From contig NZ_CP136920.1 in assembly GCF_033100135.1 (NCBI RefSeq), positions 2,847,001 to 2,911,000 on the forward strand: DNA of 64,000 bases. Direction: 5' to 3'. Origin of the DNA: Rubellicoccus peritrichatus. GTDB taxonomy: Bacteria > Verrucomicrobiota > Verrucomicrobiia > Opitutales > Cerasicoccaceae. Numbering within the stretch: the first letter of the stretch is position 1; each line of letters starts with the position of its first letter. Of the stretch, positions 53,826 through 61,617 are shown piece by piece. The notes under the pieces were generated by a model. The model saw only the letters and a program-made list of their open reading frames with translations. It was not told the origin of the DNA and did no database searches. A program made the position numbers and the translations under genes.

Positions 53826-54677
53826 TTACAGCATGTAGGCCTTGTCTTTTAGAAAAGCCAGACCTTCAGTGGCGAAGTGCTTTGGACTGTCATAAAGTGG
53901 GCGCCAGATCGAAGCTGCCTTGGCGATAGTTTCATTTCCAGAAGCGAAGCTCTCAATCACAATATCACCATCGTAATTGATTTCCCGTAAGGCAGAAAAG
54001 ATGCTATTCCAATCGACTTGATCATTGCCGAGCAGACCACGATGACTGGCACTGGCATGGACATGGCCAATATGGCCGTCCGCCTTGATGATTGCTGAGG
54101 CTGAATCATCTTCTTCGATGTTCATATGAAATGTATCGACGTGTATTTTTAGCGCAGGGCTATCAACACGATTAATGAGATCGATTGCCTGATCGATTGT
54201 GTTGATACAATCAGTTTCGAATCGATTTAAAGGTTCAACTGCCAGGATGATTCCAGTTGCTTCAGCTCTTTTGCAGATTGGTCTTAGGGCGGATACTATT
54301 CGATCAATTTGCTGTTCACGTTCTTCCGTGGTGTGATAATTGGCACGTCCCGTCTCTGAGTAGAACGGACCGCAAATAACATTCGATTCCAGCTGATCTG
54401 CTAATTCAATCAGCTCATGAAGGTATTTGACTGTGTTTGAACGGGCTTCCTCAGATCCTCTTAGATCTCGACCGGGGCCAAATGCCCCACATACGATTGG
54501 GCTCGATAATTCTGAGTCCTTTAGCGCAGGCAGTATTTTGGACGGTGTAACTCTCGATGTATCAACAACTGCCAATTCAATAACTTCGGCCCCGTAAGAC
54601 TTGAATTCTTGAATCAAATGAATGTCGGTGTCGGTGAAACCGGAATTGGATAGAAAGGTGTTAAGACCAAAGCGCAT
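53826..54677 (-). CDS. Sugar phosphate isomerase/epimerase-like TIM barrel protein, second operon
   Basis: 283 residues from the ATG at 54677; the frame is open for 51 codons upstream, but that part overlaps the regulator and has no family likeness. Motifs are 'MRFGLNTFLSNSGFTDTDIHLIQEFKSYGAEVIELA', 'VICGPFYSETGR', 'GIILAVEPLNRFETDCINTIDQAIDLINRVDSPALKIHVDTFHMNIEE', and 'IGHVHASASHRGLLGNDQVDW', with 'IVIESFASGN' near the end. These match D-psicose/tagatose 3-epimerase-like proteins, metal-dependent enzymes. It heads an operon of four genes. A role in converting keto-sugars is likely. Confidence 0.9.
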   Translation of the reverse strand: MRFGLNTFLSNSGFTDTDIHLIQEFKSYGAEVIELAVVDTSRVTPSKILPALKDSELSSPIVCGAFGPGRDLRGSEEARSNTVKYLHELIELADQLESNVICGPFYSETGRANYHTTEEREQQIDRIVSALRPICKRAEATGIILAVEPLNRFETDCINTIDQAIDLINRVDSPALKIHVDTFHMNIEEDDSASAIIKADGHIGHVHASASHRGLLGNDQVDWNSIFSALREINYDGDIVIESFASGNETIAKAASIWRPLYDSPKHFATEGLAFLKDKAYML

Positions 54678-54687
54678 AGGTGGGGAA

Positions 54688-54717
54688 ATGTATAAACAAC
54701 GAAATGACTTTATACAT
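54688..54717. promoter_or_regulatory. Candidate operator, ATGTATAAA/TTTATACAT inverted repeat
   Basis: Perfect 9-bp arms (54688-54696 and 54709-54717) separated by 12 bp, 10 bp upstream of the isomerase ATG. A third copy of TGTATAAA lies at 54766-54773, directly before the regulator gene. The divergent PAS-AraC protein is the likely binder, able to act on both promoters. Confidence 0.55.
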
Positions 54718-54743
54718 ACTAGCAAATTTATGCATTGATAGGC

Positions 54744-54773
54744 TTGGAAATATTCCGCATTTTTGTGTATAAA
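54744..54773 (+). promoter_or_regulatory. Promoter of the PAS-AraC regulator gene, probably leaderless
   Basis: TTGGAA (54744-54749) and TATAAA (54768-54773) are separated by 18 bp. The TATAAA is part of the repeat TGTATAAA. The ATG begins at 54780, six bases after the -10 box, so the message would have no leader. Confidence 0.45.
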
Positions 54774-54779
54774 ATCGGC

Positions 54780-55535
54780 ATGAGCAACGAAATGGACTTT
54801 TCGGATTCTTTTTGGGAAAAACGTAGACAATTGGACCCATCCAGTATTCTTGCCCTCTTTTCAGCCTTGGGGGATGTCTATTTTTTCATGAAGGATACGG
54901 AGGGGCGTTTCATCGGCGCAAATGAACTACAGCTGGAAAAGCTGGGGCTTGAGTCCGAACAGGATGTTATTGGTAAGACCGATTTTGATTTCTTTCCAAG
55001 TTACATGATTGCTCATTATGCCAAGGACGACGCACATGTCATCAAAACAGGAAACCCAATTCTTCGGCGAGTTGAGTTGGTTGCCAATCCTGATGGTTCG
55101 GTTTCCTGGCACATAACCAGTAAATTCCCTCTCTACGATAGTTGTCAGAAGTGTGTTGGGATTATTGGGGTTATGCGGGACTTTGATCGGAGTAATAATG
55201 CCTGGCAGCCTTATCGGCGGATGAATGCAGTGGTTGATTATATTAGCGATCATTATGCTGAAGCGATTGAAATTGTTGATCTTGCCAATATTGCCAGCTT
55301 ATCAGTCAGTCAGTTTGAACGCCGTTTTCGGACTGTTTTTCAGCAGACGCCATCTCGTTTTCTTATTCGCTATCGTCTAACCCGCGCCAGCCAGATACTG
55401 ATGCAAAGTGAAGATACACTCAGTTGCATTGCTCAAGAGGTTGGCTTCTACGATCACAGTCACTTTTCACGCGAATTCCAAAAACTGTTTGGTATGGCTC
55501 CGAGTCGTTACCGGAAGGCACATAGAGCAAGGTAG
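54780..55535 (+). CDS. PAS-domain AraC-family regulator
   Basis: 251 residues from the ATG at 54780; an in-frame upstream extension covers promoter elements and is not used. The N-terminal part (about 20-135) is a PAS domain ('DVYFFMKDTEGRFIGANELQLEKLGLESEQDVIGKTDFDFFP', 'FPLYDSCQKCVGIIGVMRDF'). The C-terminal 100 residues carry the AraC domain ('VDLANIASLSVSQFERRFRTVFQQTPSRFL', 'LSCIAQEVGFYDHSHFSREFQKLFGMAPSRYRK'). A PAS sensor with an AraC output is less common than a cupin. It is divergent from the isomerase/DUF1080/ThuA/Gfo-Idh operon and should regulate it. Confidence 0.9.
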   Translation: MSNEMDFSDSFWEKRRQLDPSSILALFSALGDVYFFMKDTEGRFIGANELQLEKLGLESEQDVIGKTDFDFFPSYMIAHYAKDDAHVIKTGNPILRRVELVANPDGSVSWHITSKFPLYDSCQKCVGIIGVMRDFDRSNNAWQPYRRMNAVVDYISDHYAEAIEIVDLANIASLSVSQFERRFRTVFQQTPSRFLIRYRLTRASQILMQSEDTLSCIAQEVGFYDHSHFSREFQKLFGMAPSRYRKAHRAR

Positions 55536-55563
55536 GGATTACCTGCTTACGGTAGAAATTGAA

Positions 55564-56262
55564 TCACTCGCCAAGTGATTCCAGTGCCGAGCGCGCTGCG
55601 TTTTCTTCGGCCTCTTTCTTAGAGCGACCAACTCCGTTACCGGAGACGCTTCCGTCAACCAGTACTACAACAGCAAAAGATTTTTGATGGTCCGGGCCGT
55701 TCTCCTCAATCACACGGTACTCCGGAGGATTTTCCGGATCTCGGGCTTGAGCCCATTCCTGCAAGCGCCCTTTGGGGTTATCATTGGCCAGTGCCTGTTT
55801 CACTGCTTCATTGAAGTCTCCATAGGCATTGAGGAGAAAGTTTCTTGCTGCATCCAGGCCACCGTCCAGGTAGAGCGCTCCAATAACCGCCTCACAGGCG
55901 TCTTCCTGGGCTGAGATCAAGTTGCGGCCGCCTGACTGAGCTTCAGAAGCACCAAGGCGGATGCATTGATCGATGCCTGCTTCGCGAGCGAGTTTGGCCA
56001 GAACAGAGCCTTTGGCCAGTGCAGCCCGTGCCTTTGCCATCATGCCTTCGCGTTCGTCCGGGTAGAGATGGTAGAGCTTCTCAGCCAAAACTAGGGCGAG
56101 GACCGAATCACCCAGGAATTCCAGCCGCTGATAATTGTCCGATCCTTCTTTATCATTATCCAGAGACCACGATGGATGTGTCAGCGCGCATTCCAGAAGC
56201 GATGGGTCTTTGAACTGGTGGCCAAGTGATTCTTCGAGTATTTCAGCAGTGTCCGTGTCCAT
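55564..56262 (-). CDS. rnc: Ribonuclease III
   Basis: 232 residues, the normal size. The RNase III signature 'RLEFLGDSVLALVLAEKLY' (residues 47-65) includes the metal-binding Glu and Asp, and 'EDACEAVIGALYLDGG' (about 117) carries the second acidic set. A double-stranded RNA-binding domain follows (about 155-230: 'NPKGRLQEWAQARDPENPPEYRVIEENGPDHQKSFAVVVLVDG'). It cuts double-stranded RNA in rRNA and mRNA processing. It starts 9 bp after the ParA ATPase gene and is probably co-transcribed with it. Confidence 0.96.
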   Translation of the reverse strand: MDTDTAEILEESLGHQFKDPSLLECALTHPSWSLDNDKEGSDNYQRLEFLGDSVLALVLAEKLYHLYPDEREGMMAKARAALAKGSVLAKLAREAGIDQCIRLGASEAQSGGRNLISAQEDACEAVIGALYLDGGLDAARNFLLNAYGDFNEAVKQALANDNPKGRLQEWAQARDPENPPEYRVIEENGPDHQKSFAVVVLVDGSVSGNGVGRSKKEAEENAARSALESLGE

Positions 56263-56271
56263 TGGGAGAGG

Positions 56272-57054
56272 TTATTTTTTTAGTGCAAACCGCTTGATCG
56301 CCTCTTTGGCAAGATTATCGTAAGCAACAGAACCGGCGCTTGAAGCATCATATTCGAAAATGCTTTGGCCGAAACTCGGGGCTTCACTGAGGCGAATGGA
56401 GCGGGGGATAACTGATTTGAAAATTAATTCAGGGAAATGCTGCTGGACTTCCTGCACGACTTGCCGGGAAAGATTGGTTCGCATATCGAACATCGTCATC
56501 AGGATTCCGCCGACTGACAGATTGTCATTGACCCCTGCATCGCGCAATTGGTCGACCACACTGAGGATTTGACCAAGTCCTTCCATGGCCAGGTACTCGC
56601 ATTGTAAGGCGACCAACAGATAATCGGCGGCGGCAAGGCTGTTCATTGAAATCATGCCCAGGGCAGGAGGGCAGTCGAGAATCACAGCTTGTAAATGATC
56701 GTCATTGCGAATCGGCTCCAGGGCGCGGCGCAATTGCACGAGATAATCCTTCTTCTGGCCAAGCTCAATCTCGATCGCGGCGAGGTCGACCTCAGATGGA
56801 ATCAGCCAGAGATTCTTGTGGCGGGTCTCCACGACCTTTTCGACGGCATCGTCATCACCATGAAGACACCCATAAAGGCTCCCACCTGGGGATTTCTCAT
56901 GGCCCAGGCCGCTGGTGGCGTTGGCTTGCGGGTCCAGATCGACCATTAGCGTTCTGACGCCCTTGCGGGCCAGCCCTACGGCAAGATTAATTGCAGTGGT
57001 CGTCTTACCGACGCCTCCTTTTTGATTCGCGATCGTGAAAACCTTAGCTGGCAT
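56272..57054 (-). CDS. parA: ParA/Soj-family chromosome partitioning ATPase
   Basis: 260 residues. The deviant Walker A motif '[16 protein letters not shown]' is at residues 9-24, followed by '[13 protein letters not shown]' and '[25 protein letters not shown]'. The tail '[37 protein letters not shown]' is typical of Soj/ParA. It works with a ParB protein to segregate the chromosome; no parB lies directly beside it in this window. The 9-bp gap to rnc suggests one transcript. Confidence 0.92.
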   Translation of the reverse strand: MPAKVFTIANQKGGVGKTTTAINLAVGLARKGVRTLMVDLDPQANATSGLGHEKSPGGSLYGCLHGDDDAVEKVVETRHKNLWLIPSEVDLAAIEIELGQKKDYLVQLRRALEPIRNDDHLQAVILDCPPALGMISMNSLAAADYLLVALQCEYLAMEGLGQILSVVDQLRDAGVNDNLSVGGILMTMFDMRTNLSRQVVQEVQQHFPELIFKSVIPRSIRLSEAPSFGQSIFEYDASSAGSVAYDNLAKEAIKRFALKK

Positions 57055-57104
57055 AATAAAGTCGCTAAGGTCATCATTTCACGGATTCGCCGTCAAGCTG
57101 GCAA

Positions 57105-58841
57105 TCAGGGTCGCTGCAACGTATTGGCGAGGATATACCACTTGGGGCGTTTCCAGCTTTCACGGAAATCTTCCAGTTTTCCTTCCACAGCAGTGTTGCG
57201 TGCTTCGTCACTGTCGAGAAAGAGCACCAAGTCCAGTTGTTGCTCAGGCGATCCATACTCCTCGTCAAACTTTTGAGCAATACGATTGGGGGGCAACAAG
57301 TTCCGTCCATTCATGATGATTGTCTCCAGAGTCATGCCATCGGCTCCATCATATGCCTTATAAATTACCTCCGAACAAACCAGGGCGTTATCGGTGGCAA
57401 ATTCGAAGTCATAATCGTAAGGCTTTCCATAGTGGGCCATGGCTTTGAGGATGGCCTCGAATTTTTGTTCCTTGGTAACACGTGGTCTTAAGACACACAA
57501 GGCATCGGCATGCGCACTTTCTTCCAGCGTGTTAAGCACGACCCCAGGTTTTATTGCTTCCAGAATGCAGTAGTTATCGCCTGCGGCATCGGGCTTCTGC
57601 ATGACGGCATAGACTTCGGGATACTCCTGAAGAATTAGCTCACTTGGTGATTTTCCGTCGGGCAGTTTGATGTCAGAAAAATATGTATCCATTGTCTTCA
57701 GGTCGCCAATGTAAAATGCGGCATGCGGCCAGAAACCAGGAATGCCGATATTGGTGGCATACCAGTTGCGGCGCTCGAGGAGGATGTCACCGGGTGAAAA
57801 CTTTTCGCGATGCTTTTGGATTGTCTCGCGGTCGATGAGGTTGTCCCGATTGGTTAAGCGGATGTCAGCCAGCGTAAGAGCGACAGATTTCTGCAAAGGT
57901 ATCCAAGCCTTGAAGGCTGACTTTTCAAAGAAGTCCAAAGGGTTATCGACGAAGCGATAGGGTTCGTTGAGTAGTGCTGTTTGAACATGCTCAACAGCTG
58001 AACCAAGTTCCTGTTTGGCGTCATCATACCCAGCGATGTCTTCCTCTATCAGTTCGTAATAATTACGCCCGGCATGAAAGCGTAAAAGTGTATGAAGATG
58101 TGTGGTGTGCTGATTCAGCTGGTAGTAAGTGTTGGCGGGGATACCTCTCGTCGTATCAGCTTCATTGAGTACCGATTCAAAATAGGCGTTGTTATCGACC
58201 AGTTGAGAGAGAAAAAGAATTCCTCGGTATTGTGCCACATAAGCGCCGTAAGCCAGGGCAAAGCTTTTGGCATGTAACTCAGGATCTCCGATTTGCAGAA
58301 AGCCTTTGTATTTTTCCTTGAGAATATCGAACTCAAAAGTGCTCTTCACAAAGTCGGCCCAGTGGACTTTGACTGCTTCCAGTTCATCCGGTTGGATTGT
58401 GGATATGTCTTTTGTGAATAGTGCGGATTTACTTAACTCCTGATATGCCGATTTGAGGTTTTCATTTAGCATCAGCACGGTTTGCAAGTCATCGGCTATA
58501 TGCTGATGAAGCTCTTCTTCGCTGAGTTTCGTCAAAGGTGATGTTTCAAGAGGCACCAGTACCCACAACAAATACGCAAAGGCAAAGGCCGCCACGCCAT
58601 AGAGTATCTTAAGGAGTTTACCTGAAAGCAGTGAGCTCAGGGCTGCTTTGGAACGTGAGACGATGGTTGTTTTTCGTCGTAGCGCATAGATGAAAATACC
58701 AACGCTTATTGCGTAAATGATGACAGCCCATAAGCGGTAATATGGATAGCCCAGGCGCAGACACAAAACCATGAATGCAACAAACGCCAAAAGGTAGCTC
58801 AGCCCAAATAGCTTTGAGCGCATGAATAGAAATGGTTTCAT
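57105..58841 (-). CDS. Membrane-anchored YiiX/YebB-like NlpC/P60-type cysteine hydrolase
   Basis: 578 residues. Three N-terminal hydrophobic segments (about 12-32, 36-54, 78-97) anchor it. A helical middle region (about 100-330) of unknown fold follows. The C-terminal domain (about 345-530) is a circularly permuted NlpC/P60 fold: 'FSPGDILLERRNWYATN', His373 in 'WPHAAFYIGD' and Cys489 in 'ALVCSEVIYKAYDG' are the likely catalytic pair. Such enzymes act on lipid or peptide bonds; the substrate is unknown. It is the last gene of the PSD1/DUF1501/cytochrome operon, 15 bp after the cytochrome gene. Confidence 0.82.
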   Translation of the reverse strand: MKPFLFMRSKLFGLSYLLAFVAFMVLCLRLGYPYYRLWAVIIYAISVGIFIYALRRKTTIVSRSKAALSSLLSGKLLKILYGVAAFAFAYLLWVLVPLETSPLTKLSEEELHQHIADDLQTVLMLNENLKSAYQELSKSALFTKDISTIQPDELEAVKVHWADFVKSTFEFDILKEKYKGFLQIGDPELHAKSFALAYGAYVAQYRGILFLSQLVDNNAYFESVLNEADTTRGIPANTYYQLNQHTTHLHTLLRFHAGRNYYELIEEDIAGYDDAKQELGSAVEHVQTALLNEPYRFVDNPLDFFEKSAFKAWIPLQKSVALTLADIRLTNRDNLIDRETIQKHREKFSPGDILLERRNWYATNIGIPGFWPHAAFYIGDLKTMDTYFSDIKLPDGKSPSELILQEYPEVYAVMQKPDAAGDNYCILEAIKPGVVLNTLEESAHADALCVLRPRVTKEQKFEAILKAMAHYGKPYDYDFEFATDNALVCSEVIYKAYDGADGMTLETIIMNGRNLLPPNRIAQKFDEEYGSPEQQLDLVLFLDSDEARNTAVEGKLEDFRESWKRPKWYILANTLQRP

Positions 58842-58856
58842 TAAATTGGGATGTGC

Positions 58857-60299
58857 TTATTGCCTGTGAATGACCTCCAGATAACTATTGTTGCTTTTTA
58901 AAGATTCTATGCCTTCGGGGGTTACTTTTGTATCAGTCAGAAAAACTTGCTCCAGGCTAGGATATTGGGCAATGGCTTTGATGCCTTGATCGCTGATATT
59001 CGTATTATAGAGGTTCAGATAAGTGAGCTCGGGCAGGCGGATTAATTGCTGCAAGTTAGCATCACTGACGTTGGTACCATCGAGATGAAGGCGTTGTAGT
59101 TTTGGAAACTGCTGCAATTCTTGAAAGAAACTCTCAGGGAGTTTGAGATGACTGCAATCGAGCCACTTGAGGTTGTTGCCCAGTGGTTTGAGTGCCATGA
59201 GGGCTTGATCCAGCTCTGCAATATTGACGACTCCCAGGTCCACCCTGACACTGTTATCGCCCCAGGCATTGTATTCTGCTTTGGCACCAGTCTCGTTTAT
59301 CTTTTCGATCAGTGCATTGGTTGCCGCACTACCGATTTCAACATAGCTGGTCGGAGCGGCATCAATTTCCTCTTGAGTTGGCCAGTAGGCGCCGGATGCA
59401 ATCCATTGACGAACTTTTGTGATGTCTTGGGGCGAAACACGCATTTTATTTTCTGGAGGCATGACGTCGTCATCATCAACCGGAAGCGACATGCGATAAA
59501 GGAGTTCACTGTGATCCGGGTCGCCGGGGACAATCGCGATTTGCCTGCTTTTGCCACCGTCGTAAATCGTGCCCTTCTCGTCGAGTCGATAACTGCCTTT
59601 TTGTTTGGTCGCTCCGTGACATTCGAAGCAGTTGCGCTCAAGGACCATATGGGCTGCATTAAAGAGGGCGATGCGATCAACAGGTGGATCATTAGCCGCG
59701 ACAGCTTCCATGACTTCAACATCCATCATGCCAGCGTGTGGATCCGCTGAGGGCGCCGTGTTAGTCGCTTTTTTCTGAGTAGCTTTGGTTTGCTGCTTTG
59801 GCCTAGAAATTTCTGTGCTTTTATCCTTCGAAGGCTCTTCGGTGTTAGTTGTTACAATCCGTGGTGTTTTTTCCTCAAACGGCTTGGTGATGAACCCTTT
59901 GCCATGGGTCATTTCGCCTCCGTAGTGGCCTGTGATGAACATTGCTACGGTGGTGAATATAAGTGAAGCGATGTAAATATAGAGAGTTTCGAATTTGTGT
60001 AGTTTGCGGTCTACCCAATAGAGCATGTAAGTGACCAACAGACTGCCGCCAAAAATGAATCCCCAAAGCTCATGGTTTTCGACTTCATCGCCAAATTGTC
60101 CATAGTCTTCATAAGCCAGACCAAGCACGATTGTGATGGCGGTCGTTAGAATCAGTAGTAGATAAAGCAGGCCAACGACTCGTTTTTTGTCATCACTCCT
60201 GAAGAATATCTCAACGAACAGTATCGCAAAAAGGACACCAATAGGCAGGTGGAGGAACAGGATATGAAGCGGCCCGAAAGGAAGCAGAAAGTCTGGCAT
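58857..60299 (-). CDS. DUF2231-like membrane domain - cytochrome c - leucine-rich repeat protein
   Basis: 480 residues in three parts. Residues 1-130 hold four membrane segments of the DUF2231 type ('GPLHILFLHLPIGVLFAILFVEIF'). A Lys/Thr/Ala/Pro-rich linker (about 140-190) leads to a PSCyt1-like cytochrome c with one heme site, C-F-E-C-H at 224-228, and 'MPPENKMRVSPQDITKVRQWIASGAYWP' carrying the Met ligand region. The C-terminal 110 residues are leucine-rich repeats ('FPKLQRLHLDGTNVSDANLQQLIRLPELTYLNLYNTNISDQGIKAIAQYPSLEQVF'). It lies 12 bp after DUF1501 and is probably periplasm-facing. A role in electron transfer and protein docking is inferred. Confidence 0.88.
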   Translation of the reverse strand: MPDFLLPFGPLHILFLHLPIGVLFAILFVEIFFRSDDKKRVVGLLYLLLILTTAITIVLGLAYEDYGQFGDEVENHELWGFIFGGSLLVTYMLYWVDRKLHKFETLYIYIASLIFTTVAMFITGHYGGEMTHGKGFITKPFEEKTPRIVTTNTEEPSKDKSTEISRPKQQTKATQKKATNTAPSADPHAGMMDVEVMEAVAANDPPVDRIALFNAAHMVLERNCFECHGATKQKGSYRLDEKGTIYDGGKSRQIAIVPGDPDHSELLYRMSLPVDDDDVMPPENKMRVSPQDITKVRQWIASGAYWPTQEEIDAAPTSYVEIGSAATNALIEKINETGAKAEYNAWGDNSVRVDLGVVNIAELDQALMALKPLGNNLKWLDCSHLKLPESFFQELQQFPKLQRLHLDGTNVSDANLQQLIRLPELTYLNLYNTNISDQGIKAIAQYPSLEQVFLTDTKVTPEGIESLKSNNSYLEVIHRQ

Positions 60300-60311
60300 A
60301 TAACTGAAGCT

Positions 60312-61595
60312 TTAAAAAAGCGCCGTAATCGGTTGGCCTTTATCTGCAACCCGGAAAGGACGACCACTTGGCGAGTAGACAACCTTATCGATTGGCAGGC
60401 CAAGGGCGTATGCTATTGTCGCATTAAAGTCCGGAACGGTAACGCTGTTTTCTGCAACTGAGTCGCCACGTTCGTCAGTAGCGCCATAAACTTGTCCACC
60501 TTGAATACCGCCACCAGCCAGCACGCAGGAGAAGGCTTTCGGGTGATGGTTTCGGCCTGCGTTGCCATCCAGGATCGGTGAGCGTCCGAACTCAGTACCA
60601 ATCACAACGAGTGTTTCTTCCAGCAAGCCTCGGTAATACAAATCATCGAGAAGGGCAGATACCGTCTGGTCGAGGGGATTTGTCAGCTCAGTGAGTTTCT
60701 CATGATTGTCATTGTGGGTATCCCAACCACCATGGGTTACTTCGACAAAACGAACTCCATGTTCGACGAGACGGCGAGCCAGGAGGCAGCCTTTGCCAAA
60801 ATTGGAATTCCCATAACTTTGCCGTACGCTTTGCGGTTCTTTGTTGAGATCGAAGGCTTCCAGATCGCTGCTCTTCATCAGCTTAATTGCTTCTGCATAA
60901 ACATCACCGTAGGCGTTTACTTTTTTTGATGGATACTTCTTGTGGAAGGACAGGTCCATCATTTGAGCGATTTGAAGCCGCTCTTCCATCTCGATTTCAT
61001 CAATGCTGTGATGACGTTTCACATAAGGTAACCCTTTGTCTGGGCTCCCCAAGTGAAGCGGTTCGAATTTCGAATCAAGAAAACCTGCTCCGCCGGGAGC
61101 ATTGTTACTACCACCAATGCGGATGTTTCCGGGCAGGGTGGAGTTTGTCTTGCCTGACATGCTGTTGAGCCATGCACCGAGTCCGGGGTGACGAATTGTT
61201 CCGCGTTTTGCATAACCTGTATGCATGAAGTAAGTTCCCGGCTCGTGCGCACCCTGTGTGGATGTCATCGAGCGGATCAACGCGAGTTTGTCCATGCGTT
61301 GGGCCAGCCCAGGCAGATACTCTGATACTTGAATGCCAGGGACGTTTGTGCCGATTGCTTCAACGGGACCTTGATCTTCCCAATCTGGTTTGGGGTCAAA
61401 GGTGTCGATGTGGCTCATGCCGCCACTGAGATAAATGTAGATGACGCTTTTGGCGGTAGGCATGGGGCCTGTCGGAGAGGCCCATAGATTGTTTCCCAAA
61501 GTGGAAGAAAGTCCTACACCGAGAAATGCTTTCGCGGAGTATTGCATGAACTTGCGTCGCGAAAGTTCGTCCAGTTTTTTTAGTTCGTCATACAT
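60312..61595 (-). CDS. DUF1501 protein (Tat-exported, sulfatase-fold-like)
   Basis: 427 residues. A twin-arginine signal, 'SRRKFMQYSAKAFLGVGLS', starts the protein. DUF1501 marks are 'SVIYIYLSGGMSHIDTFDPKPD', 'LALIRSMTSTQGAHEPGTYFMHTGY', 'GVRFVEVTHGGWDTHNDNHEKL' and 'TEFGRSPILDGNAGRNHHPKAFSCVLAGGGI'. The family belongs to the alkaline phosphatase/sulfatase superfamily by fold and nearly always pairs with PSD1 proteins in Planctomycetes and Verrucomicrobia. It starts 22 bp after the PSD1 gene. Activity is not established. Confidence 0.93.
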   Translation of the reverse strand: MYDELKKLDELSRRKFMQYSAKAFLGVGLSSTLGNNLWASPTGPMPTAKSVIYIYLSGGMSHIDTFDPKPDWEDQGPVEAIGTNVPGIQVSEYLPGLAQRMDKLALIRSMTSTQGAHEPGTYFMHTGYAKRGTIRHPGLGAWLNSMSGKTNSTLPGNIRIGGSNNAPGGAGFLDSKFEPLHLGSPDKGLPYVKRHHSIDEIEMEERLQIAQMMDLSFHKKYPSKKVNAYGDVYAEAIKLMKSSDLEAFDLNKEPQSVRQSYGNSNFGKGCLLARRLVEHGVRFVEVTHGGWDTHNDNHEKLTELTNPLDQTVSALLDDLYYRGLLEETLVVIGTEFGRSPILDGNAGRNHHPKAFSCVLAGGGIQGGQVYGATDERGDSVAENSVTVPDFNATIAYALGLPIDKVVYSPSGRPFRVADKGQPITALF

Positions 61596-61617
61596 TGTCT
61601 GAAAATAAGTTTTGGGG

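Noticed and set aside
53826-54830. Longer N-terminus (51 extra codons) for the second isomerase
   Set aside because: The extension runs through the divergent promoter and the operator repeats and has no likeness to the family; the ATG at 54677 begins the conserved barrel.
59121-59750. 209-codon open frame on the plus strand opposite the cytochrome/LRR gene
   Set aside because: Antisense to a gene with clear heme and LRR motifs; no family likeness.
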